Part shown: positions 17,522-26,451 of the stretch, piece after piece
Numbering within the stretch: the first letter of the stretch is position 1
Layout of the letters: each line of letters opens with the position of its first letter
Assembly: GCA_014191755.1 (NCBI GenBank)
Contig: BJHE01000005.1
Location: 41,253-105,252 of the forward strand
Reading direction: 5' to 3'
DNA length: 64,000 nt
From: Cyanobium sp.
GTDB lineage: Bacteria > Cyanobacteriota > Cyanobacteriia > PCC-6307 > Cyanobiaceae
Position numbers and translations under genes: made by a program
The notes under the pieces: generated by a model
Seen by the model: only the letters and a program-made list of their open reading frames with translations
Told to the model about the DNA's origin: nothing
The model's database searches: none

Positions 17522-20500
17522 TCAGCCGAGGACGCCAGAGGGGCGACGTCGTCGCAAGGCCTCCGTCACCCTTCCGGATTCCTGCAGCAACTGGTCGATC
17601 GACTCGTGCGGCCAGGGGGCCGCGGTGTCGCGCAGCGCATCCTCCACGTCCCGGCAGAAGGCTGCCAGCCTCAGGGCCCCGAGGCTGGCGCTGGGCGAGC
17701 GCAGGGCATGAGCGGCCGTTCCGATCTTCGCGGCATCGCCGGTGGGGAGGGCCCTCACGATTGCGCCCACCCGCTGCATCGCATCCTCGAGGTAGAGGTC
17801 GACCAGTTCGGCCACAGCGGCTTCCCCCTCGCTGCCCACCAGGTCAACCAACTCCCGCCAGACAGCTGGATCGATGGGCTCCTCTCCCGGAGGAGCTTCC
17901 CTGCCTTCCCGGGCAGAGGGGCCCGCATCGACGGCCGCCCGGGGCTCCTGATGGGTCTGGTAACGCTCGAGGGACTGGCGCAGAGCCTCCAGGGAGATGG
18001 GTTTGCTCACGAAGTCGTCCATGCCGGCGGACAGGCAGGCCTGGCGGTCCTTGGCGCGGGCATGGGCGGTCATGGCGATGATCCAGGGCTGGCGTCCGTC
18101 CAGGCTGCGGATGCGCTGGGTGGCCTCAAAACCATCAATCCCCGGCATCTGGATGTCCATGAAGACCACGTCGTAGGGGCGTTGGCTCAGGGCTTCGAGG
18201 GCCTCCTGGCCACCGGCCGCCACATCGCCGCCCCGGTACCCCAGCTGGTGCAGCAGCTGCAGCGCCAGCCGGCGGTTGACTGCGATGTCCTCCACCACCA
18301 GGATGCTCAGGGGAAGGTGCTGGGCCAGTGGCACGGGAGTCGCGCCTCTGCTTGCTTCCCCACTCCAGGGAGGTACGCCGGGTGGCGGGGGGACTGGGGC
18401 TTCGGGTGAGCGGGGAGCCTGCTCCGGGAGCAGTTGCCGCACGACGGCACCGGCGAGCTGCACCTGACGGACCGGCTTGCCCACCAGCACCGGATCACCC
18501 AGTCCGAGGGCGGAAACCTCTTCGGGACGAACGCCCCGGGCGGCCAGCATGATCGAAGGTGTCGTCGCCGCACCGGCATCCCGCAGCCGTCGCCCCGTGG
18601 CCTCTCTCCTGTCGGGCGCCAGCAGCTGGTCGTCGATCACCACCAGGGAGAATCCGCCTTCCGACTCTCCGGGCGGTCCGCCCTTGTCACAGGAGCCAAC
18701 CACGGCCAGGCCCAGGCCCTCCAGCTGCTGGGCGATGCATTCGCCGTACCCCGCGTCTGCCACCATCACCAACGCCCTGTAGCCCCGCAGCTCCGCCATC
18801 GGCAGGCAGCAGTCCTCTCGGGAAGCGTGGTCCACCCCCAGCCGCACCTGGAACGTGAAGGTGGAGCCGACACCCTCCTGGGATGTCAAGCCGATGTCCC
18901 CCTCCATGCGCAGGCAGAGACTGCGGCAGATCGCCAGTCCAAGTCCGGTGCCTCCGAAGCGACGGGCCATCGAGGAGTCGGTCTGGCTGAAGGGACGGAA
19001 AAGCAGGTGAAGGCGATCGGCGGGGATGCCGATGCCGCTGTCGCGCACCTCGAAATCGAGAACGAAGGTTTCGCGCTCGCCAGGGGAGGTGGGCAGCGGC
19101 TGACCGCTCACCGCCACCACCACCGAGCCGGCTGGCGTGAACTTCACCGCATTGCTGAGCAGGTTCCATAAGATCTGCTGCAGGCGTGTGCGATCGCCAA
19201 CCACATGGGTGGGAAGGCATCTGGGGAAGAGGTAGTAGAGATCCAGATCTTTCTCGAGCGCCTGCGGGGCCATCAGATCGAGGGCCTCCTCAATGCAGAC
19301 CCGCAGATCGAAGACCTCTTCCTCCAACTCCAGATTGCCCGATTCGATCTTGGAGAAGTCAAGGATGTCGTTGATGATCCTTAGCAGGGAATCGGTGCTG
19401 GTTTTGATGATGTTGACATAGTCTTTCTGGATTGGGTCGAGTTCGGTATTCGCCAGAAGTCCGCTCATGCCCATGATGGCGTTCATCGGTGTGCGGATCT
19501 CATGGCTCATGGTGGCTAAGAAGGTGTCCTTGGCTTCGTTGGCCTGCTCCGCGGCCTGTTTGGCGGCCAGCAGTACTTCGTTGCGCCATGTCAGCAGCTG
19601 GGCCTCCTGGATTTCCTTCTCCAGGATCGCCGCCTGGGTGAGGGCGATGGCGAATTTGGCGGCAAGATTGCCCAGCAGTTCGCCATCCTCCTCCTCCCAG
19701 TTCTTGACGCCAACCCAGGGGTGGAGGATCAGGCAACCCCAGGCCCTCGCACCGGTCACGATCGGTGCCACCATCGCTTCGAAGGGTTGATGCTCACAGA
19801 GCAGGGCGAAACGAAGGCCGGGCTCCTCCTCTTCCGCAGGTCCCGGGTCCTTGAGAATCTTCCGAACCTGGCCATCGGCCAGGGTTTCCACCAGGCTCGG
19901 GCTCAGGCCCGGCTCCCCAAGTTTCTGACCATGGAGCCGGGGCGCGTTGCCGCAGGGGATGTCCTCGACCACCGTGGCGACGACGGACGGTTCGGTGGGA
20001 GAGTGATCGAACCGCAGGAGCATGATCCGCTCGGCATTCAGCAGATCGCGGATCCGCGGACAGGTGGCGGCGATGCGCTCCTCCAGGGGGCCGCTGCCGC
20101 GGATCATCTCGCCGATCTCCTTCACGACCGTCAGGCGGCGGAGCTGCTGCACGAGACCGTCTTCACGCCGCCGTCGCTGGTTGATGTCCTGCAGGGTGCC
20201 CACCAGTCGCAGGGCCCGCCCGGTGGTTTCCCGCTCCACCACCCGGCCGCGATCGAGCATCCATCGCCAGGCACCCTCGCGGGTTCGCCACCTCAACTCA
20301 CAGGCATAAAAGGGGGTTTCGCCCTGCAGGTGAGCCTGGAGGCCGGCATGCATCCGGTCGAGATCCTCAGGATGAATCAGTTGATCCCGCAGGTCACCGT
20401 CACCGGGCAGATCCTCCGGCGCGTAGCCGATCAGCTGGAACCAGCGTTCACTTCGCTCCACATGGCCGTTGGAGAGATTCCAGTCCCAGAGGCCCTCTTC

Positions 20501-20986
20501 AAACGCGTCGAGCGCCAGCTGCAGCCGCGCCTCCTTTTCCGCCAGCGCCCGTGTGGGTAAAGGGTGGAGGACGGGGGGATCGGGCAGCGCATGCCGCAGA
20601 GGCAGAGGGGAGTGCGTCAGACCCTGGCTAGCGAGCTCATCGGTGGCGCTCAGCCATGGCGTGACCACGACCAGCAGATGGGGGTCATCCTCCAGAACGC
20701 AAAGCTGGCCATCCATCAGCAGATTCCGGCGCCGGCAGCGCAGGCGAATCAGGTTGTGTTGTTGCTCGCTCAGGTTGGTAAGGGAGAGCAAACAGGTGGG
20801 ACTGAGCAGCTCGAAGACATCCTGCAGTTGGTGACCGATCGTTTCCATGCGCCCGAGAAGCCGTTCAAGCGAAGCTCCAAGAGCCTCGATCCGCAACTCA
20901 GCATCCAGGAGGATGTGGAAGGGAAACATGCGTGCAATCCCAGCTGCCGGAAGGTGCACCGTTCCGCTGCTGTTCGGATCACTCAT
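17522..20986 (-). CDS. HNOBA-PAS-GAF hybrid histidine kinase with receiver and Hpt domains
   Basis: The 1154-aa cytoplasmic kinase has no membrane helix. Layout by residue from the ATG: an HNOBA-like domain about 18-145 (FPFHILLDAELRI at its start, a GQL strand, and DELASQGLTHSPLPL near its end, closely following the guanylate cyclase HNOBA pattern); PAS about 155-270; GAF about 290-450; HisKA with His495 in ATMSHEIRTPMNA; HATPase with NAVKFTP, RDSGIGIP and GTGLGLAIC; a degenerate receiver about 735-850; a receiver with Asp944 in VFMDIQMPGIDG; and Hpt with His1094 in TAAHALRS. HNOBA normally works with an H-NOX heme sensor, which is absent from this protein. The upstream gene overlapping its ATG is cut by the IS element. 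Confidence 0.87.
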   Translation of the reverse strand: MSDPNSSGTVHLPAAGIARMFPFHILLDAELRIEALGASLERLLGRMETIGHQLQDVFELLSPTCLLSLTNLSEQQHNLIRLRCRRRNLLMDGQLCVLEDDPHLLVVVTPWLSATDELASQGLTHSPLPLRHALPDPPVLHPLPTRALAEKEARLQLALDAFEEGLWDWNLSNGHVERSERWFQLIGYAPEDLPGDGDLRDQLIHPEDLDRMHAGLQAHLQGETPFYACELRWRTREGAWRWMLDRGRVVERETTGRALRLVGTLQDINQRRRREDGLVQQLRRLTVVKEIGEMIRGSGPLEERIAATCPRIRDLLNAERIMLLRFDHSPTEPSVVATVVEDIPCGNAPRLHGQKLGEPGLSPSLVETLADGQVRKILKDPGPAEEEEPGLRFALLCEHQPFEAMVAPIVTGARAWGCLILHPWVGVKNWEEEDGELLGNLAAKFAIALTQAAILEKEIQEAQLLTWRNEVLLAAKQAAEQANEAKDTFLATMSHEIRTPMNAIMGMSGLLANTELDPIQKDYVNIIKTSTDSLLRIINDILDFSKIESGNLELEEEVFDLRVCIEEALDLMAPQALEKDLDLYYLFPRCLPTHVVGDRTRLQQILWNLLSNAVKFTPAGSVVVAVSGQPLPTSPGERETFVLDFEVRDSGIGIPADRLHLLFRPFSQTDSSMARRFGGTGLGLAICRSLCLRMEGDIGLTSQEGVGSTFTFQVRLGVDHASREDCCLPMAELRGYRALVMVADAGYGECIAQQLEGLGLAVVGSCDKGGPPGESEGGFSLVVIDDQLLAPDRREATGRRLRDAGAATTPSIMLAARGVRPEEVSALGLGDPVLVGKPVRQVQLAGAVVRQLLPEQAPRSPEAPVPPPPGVPPWSGEASRGATPVPLAQHLPLSILVVEDIAVNRRLALQLLHQLGYRGGDVAAGGQEALEALSQRPYDVVFMDIQMPGIDGFEATQRIRSLDGRQPWIIAMTAHARAKDRQACLSAGMDDFVSKPISLEALRQSLERYQTHQEPRAAVDAGPSAREGREAPPGEEPIDPAVWRELVDLVGSEGEAAVAELVDLYLEDAMQRVGAIVRALPTGDAAKIGTAAHALRSPSASLGALRLAAFCRDVEDALRDTAAPWPHESIDQLLQESGRVTEALRRRRPSGVLG

Positions 20987-21087
20987 AGGGGACAAAGTGC
21001 AGGGTCGGATGCCTGAGACGTCCGTCTCCGGTGAGATGAAGTAGGCCTGAGAGGCCCTGGGGATAGGCCTCCGGCCACTCTATGACG
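20984..21087 (-). pseudogene. 3' remnant of a gene translationally coupled to the HNOBA kinase
   Basis: About 34 codons remain open from the left end of the IS element to a TGA that overlaps the kinase ATG (TATGAGTGA). The end of the peptide reads RLRHPTLHFVPYE. An overlap of this kind is typical of an operon partner, so a gene seems to have been truncated by the insertion. The fragment is too short to assign to a family. H-NOX is the expected partner of an HNOBA kinase, but the residues left do not prove it. Confidence 0.45.
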
Positions 21088-21147
21088 TGGACCCCAAAAA
21101 CTGAACCAGCCCACATGAGAGTTTCCCTATCGGCCAGGAGATGCCCC

Positions 21148-21426
21148 ATGAAGCGCAAACGCCACAGCCCCGAGCAGATCATCCGCATGCTGCGCAGTGC
21201 TGAGCAGCTGCTCAATCAAGGCCAAAAAGTTGCCGATGTATGCCGAGCCCTGGAGGTTTCCGCTGCCACCTATCACCGCTGGCAGCAGCTATACGGGGGG
21301 ATGAGAGCCACCGAGGCCAATCGCCTGAAGGAGCTGGAGCAGGAAAACTCTCGGCTCAAGCGTCTACTCGCCGATGCAGAACTCGACAAGGCCATGCTCA
21401 AGGAGCTTGCCGAGGGAAACTTCTGA
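21148..21426 (+). CDS. IS3-family transposase OrfA
   Basis: This is the DNA-binding half of the transposase: 92 aa from the ATG at 21148 (MKRKRHSPEQII), with a helix-turn-helix (QGQKVADVCRALEVSAATYHRW) and a leucine-zipper-like C-terminus (LKELEQENSRLKRLLADAEL). The frame is open from 21082, but that would start inside the terminal repeat region. Near its 3' end the heptamer GGGAAAC (21414-21420) is in the correct phase for programmed -1 slippage into orfB, the standard IS3 way of making OrfAB. Confidence 0.88.
   Translation: MKRKRHSPEQIIRMLRSAEQLLNQGQKVADVCRALEVSAATYHRWQQLYGGMRATEANRLKELEQENSRLKRLLADAELDKAMLKELAEGNF
21414..21420 (+). promoter_or_regulatory. Programmed -1 ribosomal frameshift heptamer
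   Basis: GGGAAAC fits the X-XXY-YYZ pattern with the orfA frame reading G GGA AAC. Slippage gives GGG AAA and continues into orfB, 4 bases before the orfA stop. IS3 elements use this to make the OrfAB fusion. Confidence 0.7.
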
Positions 21427-22205
21427 GCCCGGAACGTCGCCGCAGAGCTGTCAACGTTCTGCTGGACCGATTCCGGGTTTCCCAACGCCGTGCATGCCGT
21501 TTAGCGGGTCAGAACCGCAATACCCAACGACGCCCCGTGCCGCTGGCAGACATCGAGGAGCAGAAGCTGCGCAGTCGCATCCGGGAGCTGGCCCGGAGTT
21601 ATTTGCGCTGGGGCCGACGGCTGGTCTACAGGCGCCTGCGAGTGGAGGGCTGGGAGGTCAATCACAAGCGGGTGCAACGGATCTGGCGTGAGGAAGAGCT
21701 GCAGCGTCCCCTACCGCGCAAGCGGAAACGCGCTCGGCCATCGGACGGCTCCAGAACGCTGCTGAGAGCCGAGTACCCGCACCATATATGGGCGATTGAT
21801 TTACAATTTGATCAGACAAGGGATGGCCTAAGACTAAACTTCCTGAACATTATCGATGAATACAGCCGCGTCTGCTTGGCGATTCGTGTTAGCAGGACGT
21901 GCAAGGCGGTGGATGTGATTGCTGCCATTGAAGAACTCCTTGGGCAATATCCAGTCCCCACCCATCTACGGATGGACAACGGCCCTGAGTTCATTGCTCA
22001 TGCATTGCAAGAGTGGTGCATGAGCAATAAATCGGGCACGGCATACATCCCCCCAGGCTCACCTTCGGAGAATCCATTTGTGGAGTCATTCAACGGCAGG
22101 TTCAGAGATAAATTCCTGAATATTGAGCTGTTCGCATCATTGGCTGAGGCCAAGCTGTTGGCAGAGCAGCACCGAATCGAGTACAACTTCTATAAACCGC
22201 ATTAG
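21414..22205 (+). CDS. IS3-family transposase OrfB (integrase core), C-terminally shortened
   Basis: The catalytic half of the transposase is read in the -1 frame after orfA; it has no obvious start codon of its own and begins as LLSPERRRRAV. It has the HTH_21 region and the rve integrase core with the DDE residues visible: Asp in IWAIDLQFD, Asp in LRMDNGPEF and Glu in NPFVESFNGRF. It ends at YNFYKPH followed by TAG. Family members continue with a further segment, and the codons after the stop still read ALQQWKAA, so the last part has been lost through deletion and a stop. It may be inactive. Confidence 0.85.
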   Translation, partial: GKLLSPERRRRAVNVLLDRFRVSQRRACRLAGQNRNTQRRPVPLADIEEQKLRSRIRELARSYLRWGRRLVYRRLRVEGWEVNHKRVQRIWREEELQRPLPRKRKRARPSDGSRTLLRAEYPHHIWAIDLQFDQTRDGLRLNFLNIIDEYSRVCLAIRVSRTCKAVDVIAAIEELLGQYPVPTHLRMDNGPEFIAHALQEWCMSNKSGTAYIPPGSPSENPFVESFNGRFRDKFLNIELFASLAEAKLLAEQHRIEYNFYKPH

Positions 22206-22568
22206 GCTCTCCAGCAATGGAAAGCAGCCTGATCACCCAAATAGCTCTCATAAGGACTGGAGCAACAAATGGGTATCGTCAACTAGATGTGCTGTCTCAG
22301 CAGGCTGGTCAGCGAAAAGGAGATCAGAGACCGCTACGGGTTGAGGGGCGTCCCACCAACCCCGGCCTCAGGCCCCATGCCTAGCCACCCCATGCCCGCC
22401 TGGCCCGGTGGGGCCGGGCTCCGGCTTCTGAACCAAGCTTCTGGAGCACGGCCCCGGCCTGCTGGCTGACACTCCAGGCCAGGGCGGTCCAAGGGCACTG
22501 TCGGAACGACGCAGCGGCAGCCGCAGCCAGCGGCGGGCACTCCATCCGGCATACCGAGGAGCTCGACG
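22206..22568. other. Non-coding stretch between the IS and the polymerase gene
   Basis: I see no supported gene in these 363 bp. The first part is probably eroded IS sequence. The rest is GC-rich, in contrast to the AT-richer gene to its right, and marks the join between the two compositions. Confidence 0.5.
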
Positions 22569-23891
22569 TCAGAGCACCACCGGGGGTCGAGGCAAGGGCT
22601 TCTCCTGGAGCGCCATCCCCATGACAAGCATTCCTGGCCAATAGAGATAGACAAGAATCTCAAGGTTCTCGCCAAAAGTATACATAAACAGAATTATGAT
22701 CACTCCTAGTCCCGTTGAGCCGAGTCGATAGCTGGAACTTGCAGCCCGGCGCAACATATCAAGTAGCGTGACCAACATGGGAACAGCCAGAGCAACAAAG
22801 CCAACAAGTCCTTTCACGAAAAGAACCCCAGCCCAGGTGTGATGAGAGCCAATGGCCATGTACTCCACCAGATGTGGTCCACCCTCCACTACACCATGCC
22901 CCCAAATCGGTGCTTCTGTCTCCCAGCGATGGAAAGCGATTCGCTTTAAGGCAAAGCGAACACGGGTAGAACCAGCCCTTGCCCCCTTGAATCCTTCCCA
23001 GTAATCGCTGACGGCGGTGAGAATCGAAGTGGCAAAGATACCGCCAAGATAGGATACAACTCCAAGAGTAATCAGCATCAACGGCTGTCGGAGCCTTGCA
23101 ATGATCGCGGTGGTCAACGGAATCAGGATGATGCTGAGCTGGGCAAGACGGGACTTACACACAAAGCACATCAGAATGGATCCAATGATGCCAAGAATCT
23201 TCCATTTACGATTTTTTTCCTGCAGGCAAATCATGAAGTTGATGTTGCCAACAAAACCCAGAGCCGGTCCCCAAGGGGCGAAGAGCCGCCACCGAAGATC
23301 ACCAGTGCTGCCATCAATCTCGTAGAGTGGAACATCAAAGAACTCATTCCCGGGACCGCCTATAGCTCTTAATGGCGAAACATAGAGAACTTCTGGCAGA
23401 CCTAGATTAGGGGTAAGCAGCAGCAGTGGCATAATTAGGAGAGTATGAAAACCCACGATGCAGATTGCTCGCGTTGGGATACTGCTACGGATCGGCAGTG
23501 CTCCTGCCAATGGATAAAGTGCGAGAGCCGCCCATCCCTTGGCCCACCCGATTGAGGACTTGATGATAATCCCAGTACCAAGATTAAAATTTACATGCCC
23601 AGCAATCAAGGCAACTTGCATAATAATCATCCCAATGATCCATAGCCAGATCACAGGCGATATGGAAATCTCCTCGTTCTCTTCTGGGTGATCCATGCGG
23701 GCGAGGATCTTGATGAGCAAGCAAACCAGTAGCAGCCAGCAGAGAACAGATCCAACCACATACAGGCCGCCAATGATCCAAATTGGATAGGTAAGAATAA
23801 TGGACCACCAGACTAAGCGCTCAGGCACATTCTGGGGCTGAAGATTGTCTTCAGAGTCAAAAACCTTCGAAAGAAGTGATTTCAGTCCCAA
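22569..23891 (-). CDS. Wzy/O-antigen ligase-like membrane protein
   Basis: This is a 440-aa integral membrane protein with about ten hydrophobic helices and a large loop containing SHHTWAGVLFVKGLVGF, the pattern (H-x-x-W/Y then a hydrophobic gly-rich helix) that marks O-antigen polymerases and ligases. It would polymerise or transfer exopolysaccharide repeat units in the inner membrane. It is the last gene of a three-gene minus-strand operon after the Wza-like and Wzz-like genes (13 bp spacing). Base composition is clearly AT-richer than the core genes. These proteins are too divergent to separate polymerase from ligase by eye. Confidence 0.78.
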   Translation of the reverse strand: MGLKSLLSKVFDSEDNLQPQNVPERLVWWSIILTYPIWIIGGLYVVGSVLCWLLLVCLLIKILARMDHPEENEEISISPVIWLWIIGMIIMQVALIAGHVNFNLGTGIIIKSSIGWAKGWAALALYPLAGALPIRSSIPTRAICIVGFHTLLIMPLLLLTPNLGLPEVLYVSPLRAIGGPGNEFFDVPLYEIDGSTGDLRWRLFAPWGPALGFVGNINFMICLQEKNRKWKILGIIGSILMCFVCKSRLAQLSIILIPLTTAIIARLRQPLMLITLGVVSYLGGIFATSILTAVSDYWEGFKGARAGSTRVRFALKRIAFHRWETEAPIWGHGVVEGGPHLVEYMAIGSHHTWAGVLFVKGLVGFVALAVPMLVTLLDMLRRAASSSYRLGSTGLGVIIILFMYTFGENLEILVYLYWPGMLVMGMALQEKPLPRPPVVL

Positions 23892-23904
23892 GGCAGTCTC
23901 CCGA

Positions 23905-25416
23905 CTAAGTAGAAATCCATTTTGAGACCCGCTTGATCCAGGGCTTACGAATCCACAGGATCCAGAAACCTGCTGTCGTCAGGATGGAACCGATTGCCGA
24001 GCCAGCAAGAACCAACGTTCGCTTTGGCGAAGTAGCTTTTTCAGGAAGGCTAGGCTCAACAGCAACCTGGATCAGCGGAAAAGCAGCAAAGATATTCGCT
24101 TGACCAAGATCTAGCTTGGCTAATGTGGATGCAAAGACTGCCTCAGCTATCTGTTCATTTCGCTTCAGGTTTTCCAAGGTAGACTGCCTCTGTGTCATCC
24201 ATTTGAGCCGATCCTCCAGGGAACTGATCTGTTGATCAAGCTTGCCAACCTGAGATGCTGCACCTGATGCTTCTGATTGGTAGTTAACCAGGTTTTGAAA
24301 GAGAGAATCTCGCCCCGAACTATTCCCTGTCAGAGCAAGACGTATCAGGGTACTGGCAGATGCAGGACGTCCAAGTAATGCCATCGCCCGTTGGTTCATC
24401 GCTTGCTTGGCAGCCTCTTGCCGCTTGATCTCTTTAAGGATTCGGGGATTGTTGCGGCCAAACTTTGAGAGCTGAACGTCTAGGACTGCGGTAGCTTCGC
24501 TATAGTCTTTTAAGGTCTGCTGAAAAATCTGATCGACTTGCAGCTTAAAGGCATCAGCAGCCTCGGATGGAGAAAGACCTAGGCTGCGGCTCAATTTCTG
24601 CAGTCGACTCTCAGCCTGTGCTTGCTGAGCTGCAAGCTCAGCCCGCTGCTTGCGAAGTTGTTCAATATTCGAAGACAGTGATTCAACCTGTTCTATAGAA
24701 GTAAGTCCAGATTTCTGCTTATATGCAGAAACTTTTTTCTGTGCGTCCTCAAGCTTCCTCTGCGTTTCAAGCAGAATCTGCTGTGCTGGATCTTGCCGTT
24801 GCTCAATCTCACTGACACGCAGCTCATTTAGGCGCTCCACCATAGCGTCATACAATGCATGGGCCCGCTTCCTTGCATCCTCAGGCGAAGGTCCAGTGAC
24901 ATCGATTTGCATCAGTGTTGTATTATCAATATTCTTGATGCGGGGCTTTGCAAACATTTCCTTAGGAATCCTTGCTAGCTTAGCGGCACGAGCCAGAACC
25001 TGCTCACTTCTGAAGATGTATTCGTAGTTAGCGCGCGGATCAAAAGTCGCCAAGCCAAGGGATTCATTTGTTGCCGTGGCTTCACCAACACCGGGTAAGC
25101 TCAGATTTACAGCATTAGCACTTCCAGGCAGAACCAAGGCCCAAGAACTGGTATAGACGGGCTTAGCAAGCAGAAGGTATAGAATACTGGAACCCCATAT
25201 CAGACCGTTGGTGCATGTGCTTACAAAGAGATAACGGCTCCAGCGAAGTTTATCGGTTCGACTCAGTCGTTGCCACCATCCTTTTGGATCGGGAACCTTG
25301 AGACCTGGAATATTTCGTGCCTGCTCAGTGAATAAACGAGCCGTCTTCAACAAGGGCTCAGGCACAGCCGGCATTCGAGGCCTTATTCGTTTAATAAACT
25401 GTTCTGGTTTTGTCAC
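23905..25416 (-). CDS. Wzz/GumC-type polysaccharide co-polymerase
   Basis: This 503-aa protein has the co-polymerase layout: a soluble N-terminus, a first membrane helix at about residues 82-103, a periplasmic Wzz-like domain, a long coiled coil about 190-440 rich in Gln, Glu, Lys and Ala, and a second helix at about 470-490 followed by a short basic tail. There is no Walker-type tyrosine kinase at the C-terminus, so it is a PCP without BY-kinase. In known systems it controls chain length and contacts the outer-membrane exporter, whose gene lies just upstream with a 6 bp gap. Confidence 0.85.
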   Translation of the reverse strand: MTKPEQFIKRIRPRMPAVPEPLLKTARLFTEQARNIPGLKVPDPKGWWQRLSRTDKLRWSRYLFVSTCTNGLIWGSSILYLLLAKPVYTSSWALVLPGSANAVNLSLPGVGEATATNESLGLATFDPRANYEYIFRSEQVLARAAKLARIPKEMFAKPRIKNIDNTTLMQIDVTGPSPEDARKRAHALYDAMVERLNELRVSEIEQRQDPAQQILLETQRKLEDAQKKVSAYKQKSGLTSIEQVESLSSNIEQLRKQRAELAAQQAQAESRLQKLSRSLGLSPSEAADAFKLQVDQIFQQTLKDYSEATAVLDVQLSKFGRNNPRILKEIKRQEAAKQAMNQRAMALLGRPASASTLIRLALTGNSSGRDSLFQNLVNYQSEASGAASQVGKLDQQISSLEDRLKWMTQRQSTLENLKRNEQIAEAVFASTLAKLDLGQANIFAAFPLIQVAVEPSLPEKATSPKRTLVLAGSAIGSILTTAGFWILWIRKPWIKRVSKWIST

Positions 25417-25422
25417 TAGAGC

Positions 25423-26451
25423 TTATGGAACAAACCGATTGTAGATCAAAATGCTCGGAGCCAGGAATTGAGTGATAATGCCCAAAACGGACTGGAAGCT
25501 TGTTACACTAGAATCATAACAAGCAAACCCATCATCGGCCATAAGATAAGGGTTGTTGGCGCTATTGGTGGAATTGCGGAGTGCTTGTTCAACTCCCCGA
25601 TCAAAAACAGTGGTCTTCCCGGTGGCTGTTTGGGTTCTCACTAAAACGGCTCGGCGTCGTGCGTTGGTAATCATCGTTCCACCAGCACAGTTGGCCGAGA
25701 CAACTGCATGAGAGAACCGGGAACCATAAGGAAACTTCTGGGCTTCAGTGCCGATCACGCGACCTGGAACTGTAAGATTAGAGATATTAATCATTATCTC
25801 CGATGGCGTGATATTCGAAGGGCGGACTAAAAGTGGATTCACGGTGCCAGTGTCGGGAATAGTCACCTGGTCGCCTGCAATCAGTGGAATGTCGTTAAAT
25901 GGTTGTCCGGTGAAGACACCGGTCAAATCAACGACTCGCTTGCGTGATCCGCGTTTTAGTTCCACAGCTGTGACATCTGCTGTGGGCGTGATGCCGCCGG
26001 CAAGTTTCAGTGCCGTAGTCAGCATCCGATTCAGCGGAGCATGCCCAGAAAGTTGAACGGGTGTCTGTAGTTGCTCGGCGTCACTCAGTTCACTAATCAA
26101 AACTCGGCCGGGCTGAAAGATGGATCCTGAAACGAAAACGGGAATAGGTGCCCACTGGATGACACTTAAACTTACCCTGAGAAAAGATGGTTGAAAAAAG
26201 CCTTGCTTTACGAGGGCTTGGTAGACACGCTGCTGCAGCTCTTCAGGCTCAAGGCCAACAGCGTAAATTCGCTTAGCAATGGGAAGCTCAAGCTCTCCGT
26301 TGAAATTGATGTCAAAAATGCCGCTAAACTCTTCCCCTTCTGGAATTGTAATCTTAACCCGATCCCCTGGCGATATCGGCAAAGCAATACATGCTCCGGC
26401 AGTGCCTAGCAAGCTGGCTATTCCTGCAAGGCATAACAGGAATTTCGACAT
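25423..26451 (-). CDS. Wza-type polysaccharide export protein
   Basis: This is a 342-aa exported protein of the outer-membrane polysaccharide export family. From the ATG at 26451 it has a signal sequence (MSKFLLCLAGIASLLGTAG) with a cysteine just behind it that could, weakly, be a lipobox, then the Poly_export domain beginning ISPGDRVKITIPEGEEF. Further SLBB-like segments follow (FVSGSIFQPGRVLI and the GGITPTADVTAV region). An upstream ATG at 26493 would lengthen the leader. It is the first gene of the export operon; promoter sequences should lie in 26452-27020. Confidence 0.83.
   Translation of the reverse strand: MSKFLLCLAGIASLLGTAGACIALPISPGDRVKITIPEGEEFSGIFDINFNGELELPIAKRIYAVGLEPEELQQRVYQALVKQGFFQPSFLRVSLSVIQWAPIPVFVSGSIFQPGRVLISELSDAEQLQTPVQLSGHAPLNRMLTTALKLAGGITPTADVTAVELKRGSRKRVVDLTGVFTGQPFNDIPLIAGDQVTIPDTGTVNPLLVRPSNITPSEIMINISNLTVPGRVIGTEAQKFPYGSRFSHAVVSANCAGGTMITNARRRAVLVRTQTATGKTTVFDRGVEQALRNSTNSANNPYLMADDGFACYDSSVTSFQSVLGIITQFLAPSILIYNRFVP

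Larger units (their letters stand above)
21088..22240 (+). mobile_element. IS3-family insertion sequence, right end not found
   Basis: The left end begins at about 21088 with TGGACCCCAAAAACTGAACC, followed by orfA and orfB joined by a -1 frameshift signal. No matching inverted copy of that end is visible to the right of orfB, and orfB stops early, so the right part seems eroded or deleted. No target duplication could be recognised. The right limit given is approximate. Confidence 0.75.

Noticed and set aside
20984..21087. Calling the IS-truncated remnant an H-NOX gene
   Set aside because: Only about 34 residues remain and none of the heme-pocket motifs is included. The idea comes from the HNOBA pairing rule, not from the remnant sequence.
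22206..22340. Right inverted repeat of the IS element near GGCTGGTCAGC at about 22300
   Set aside because: Only the first few bases resemble the inverted left end; the match breaks down after about ten bases and is not convincing.
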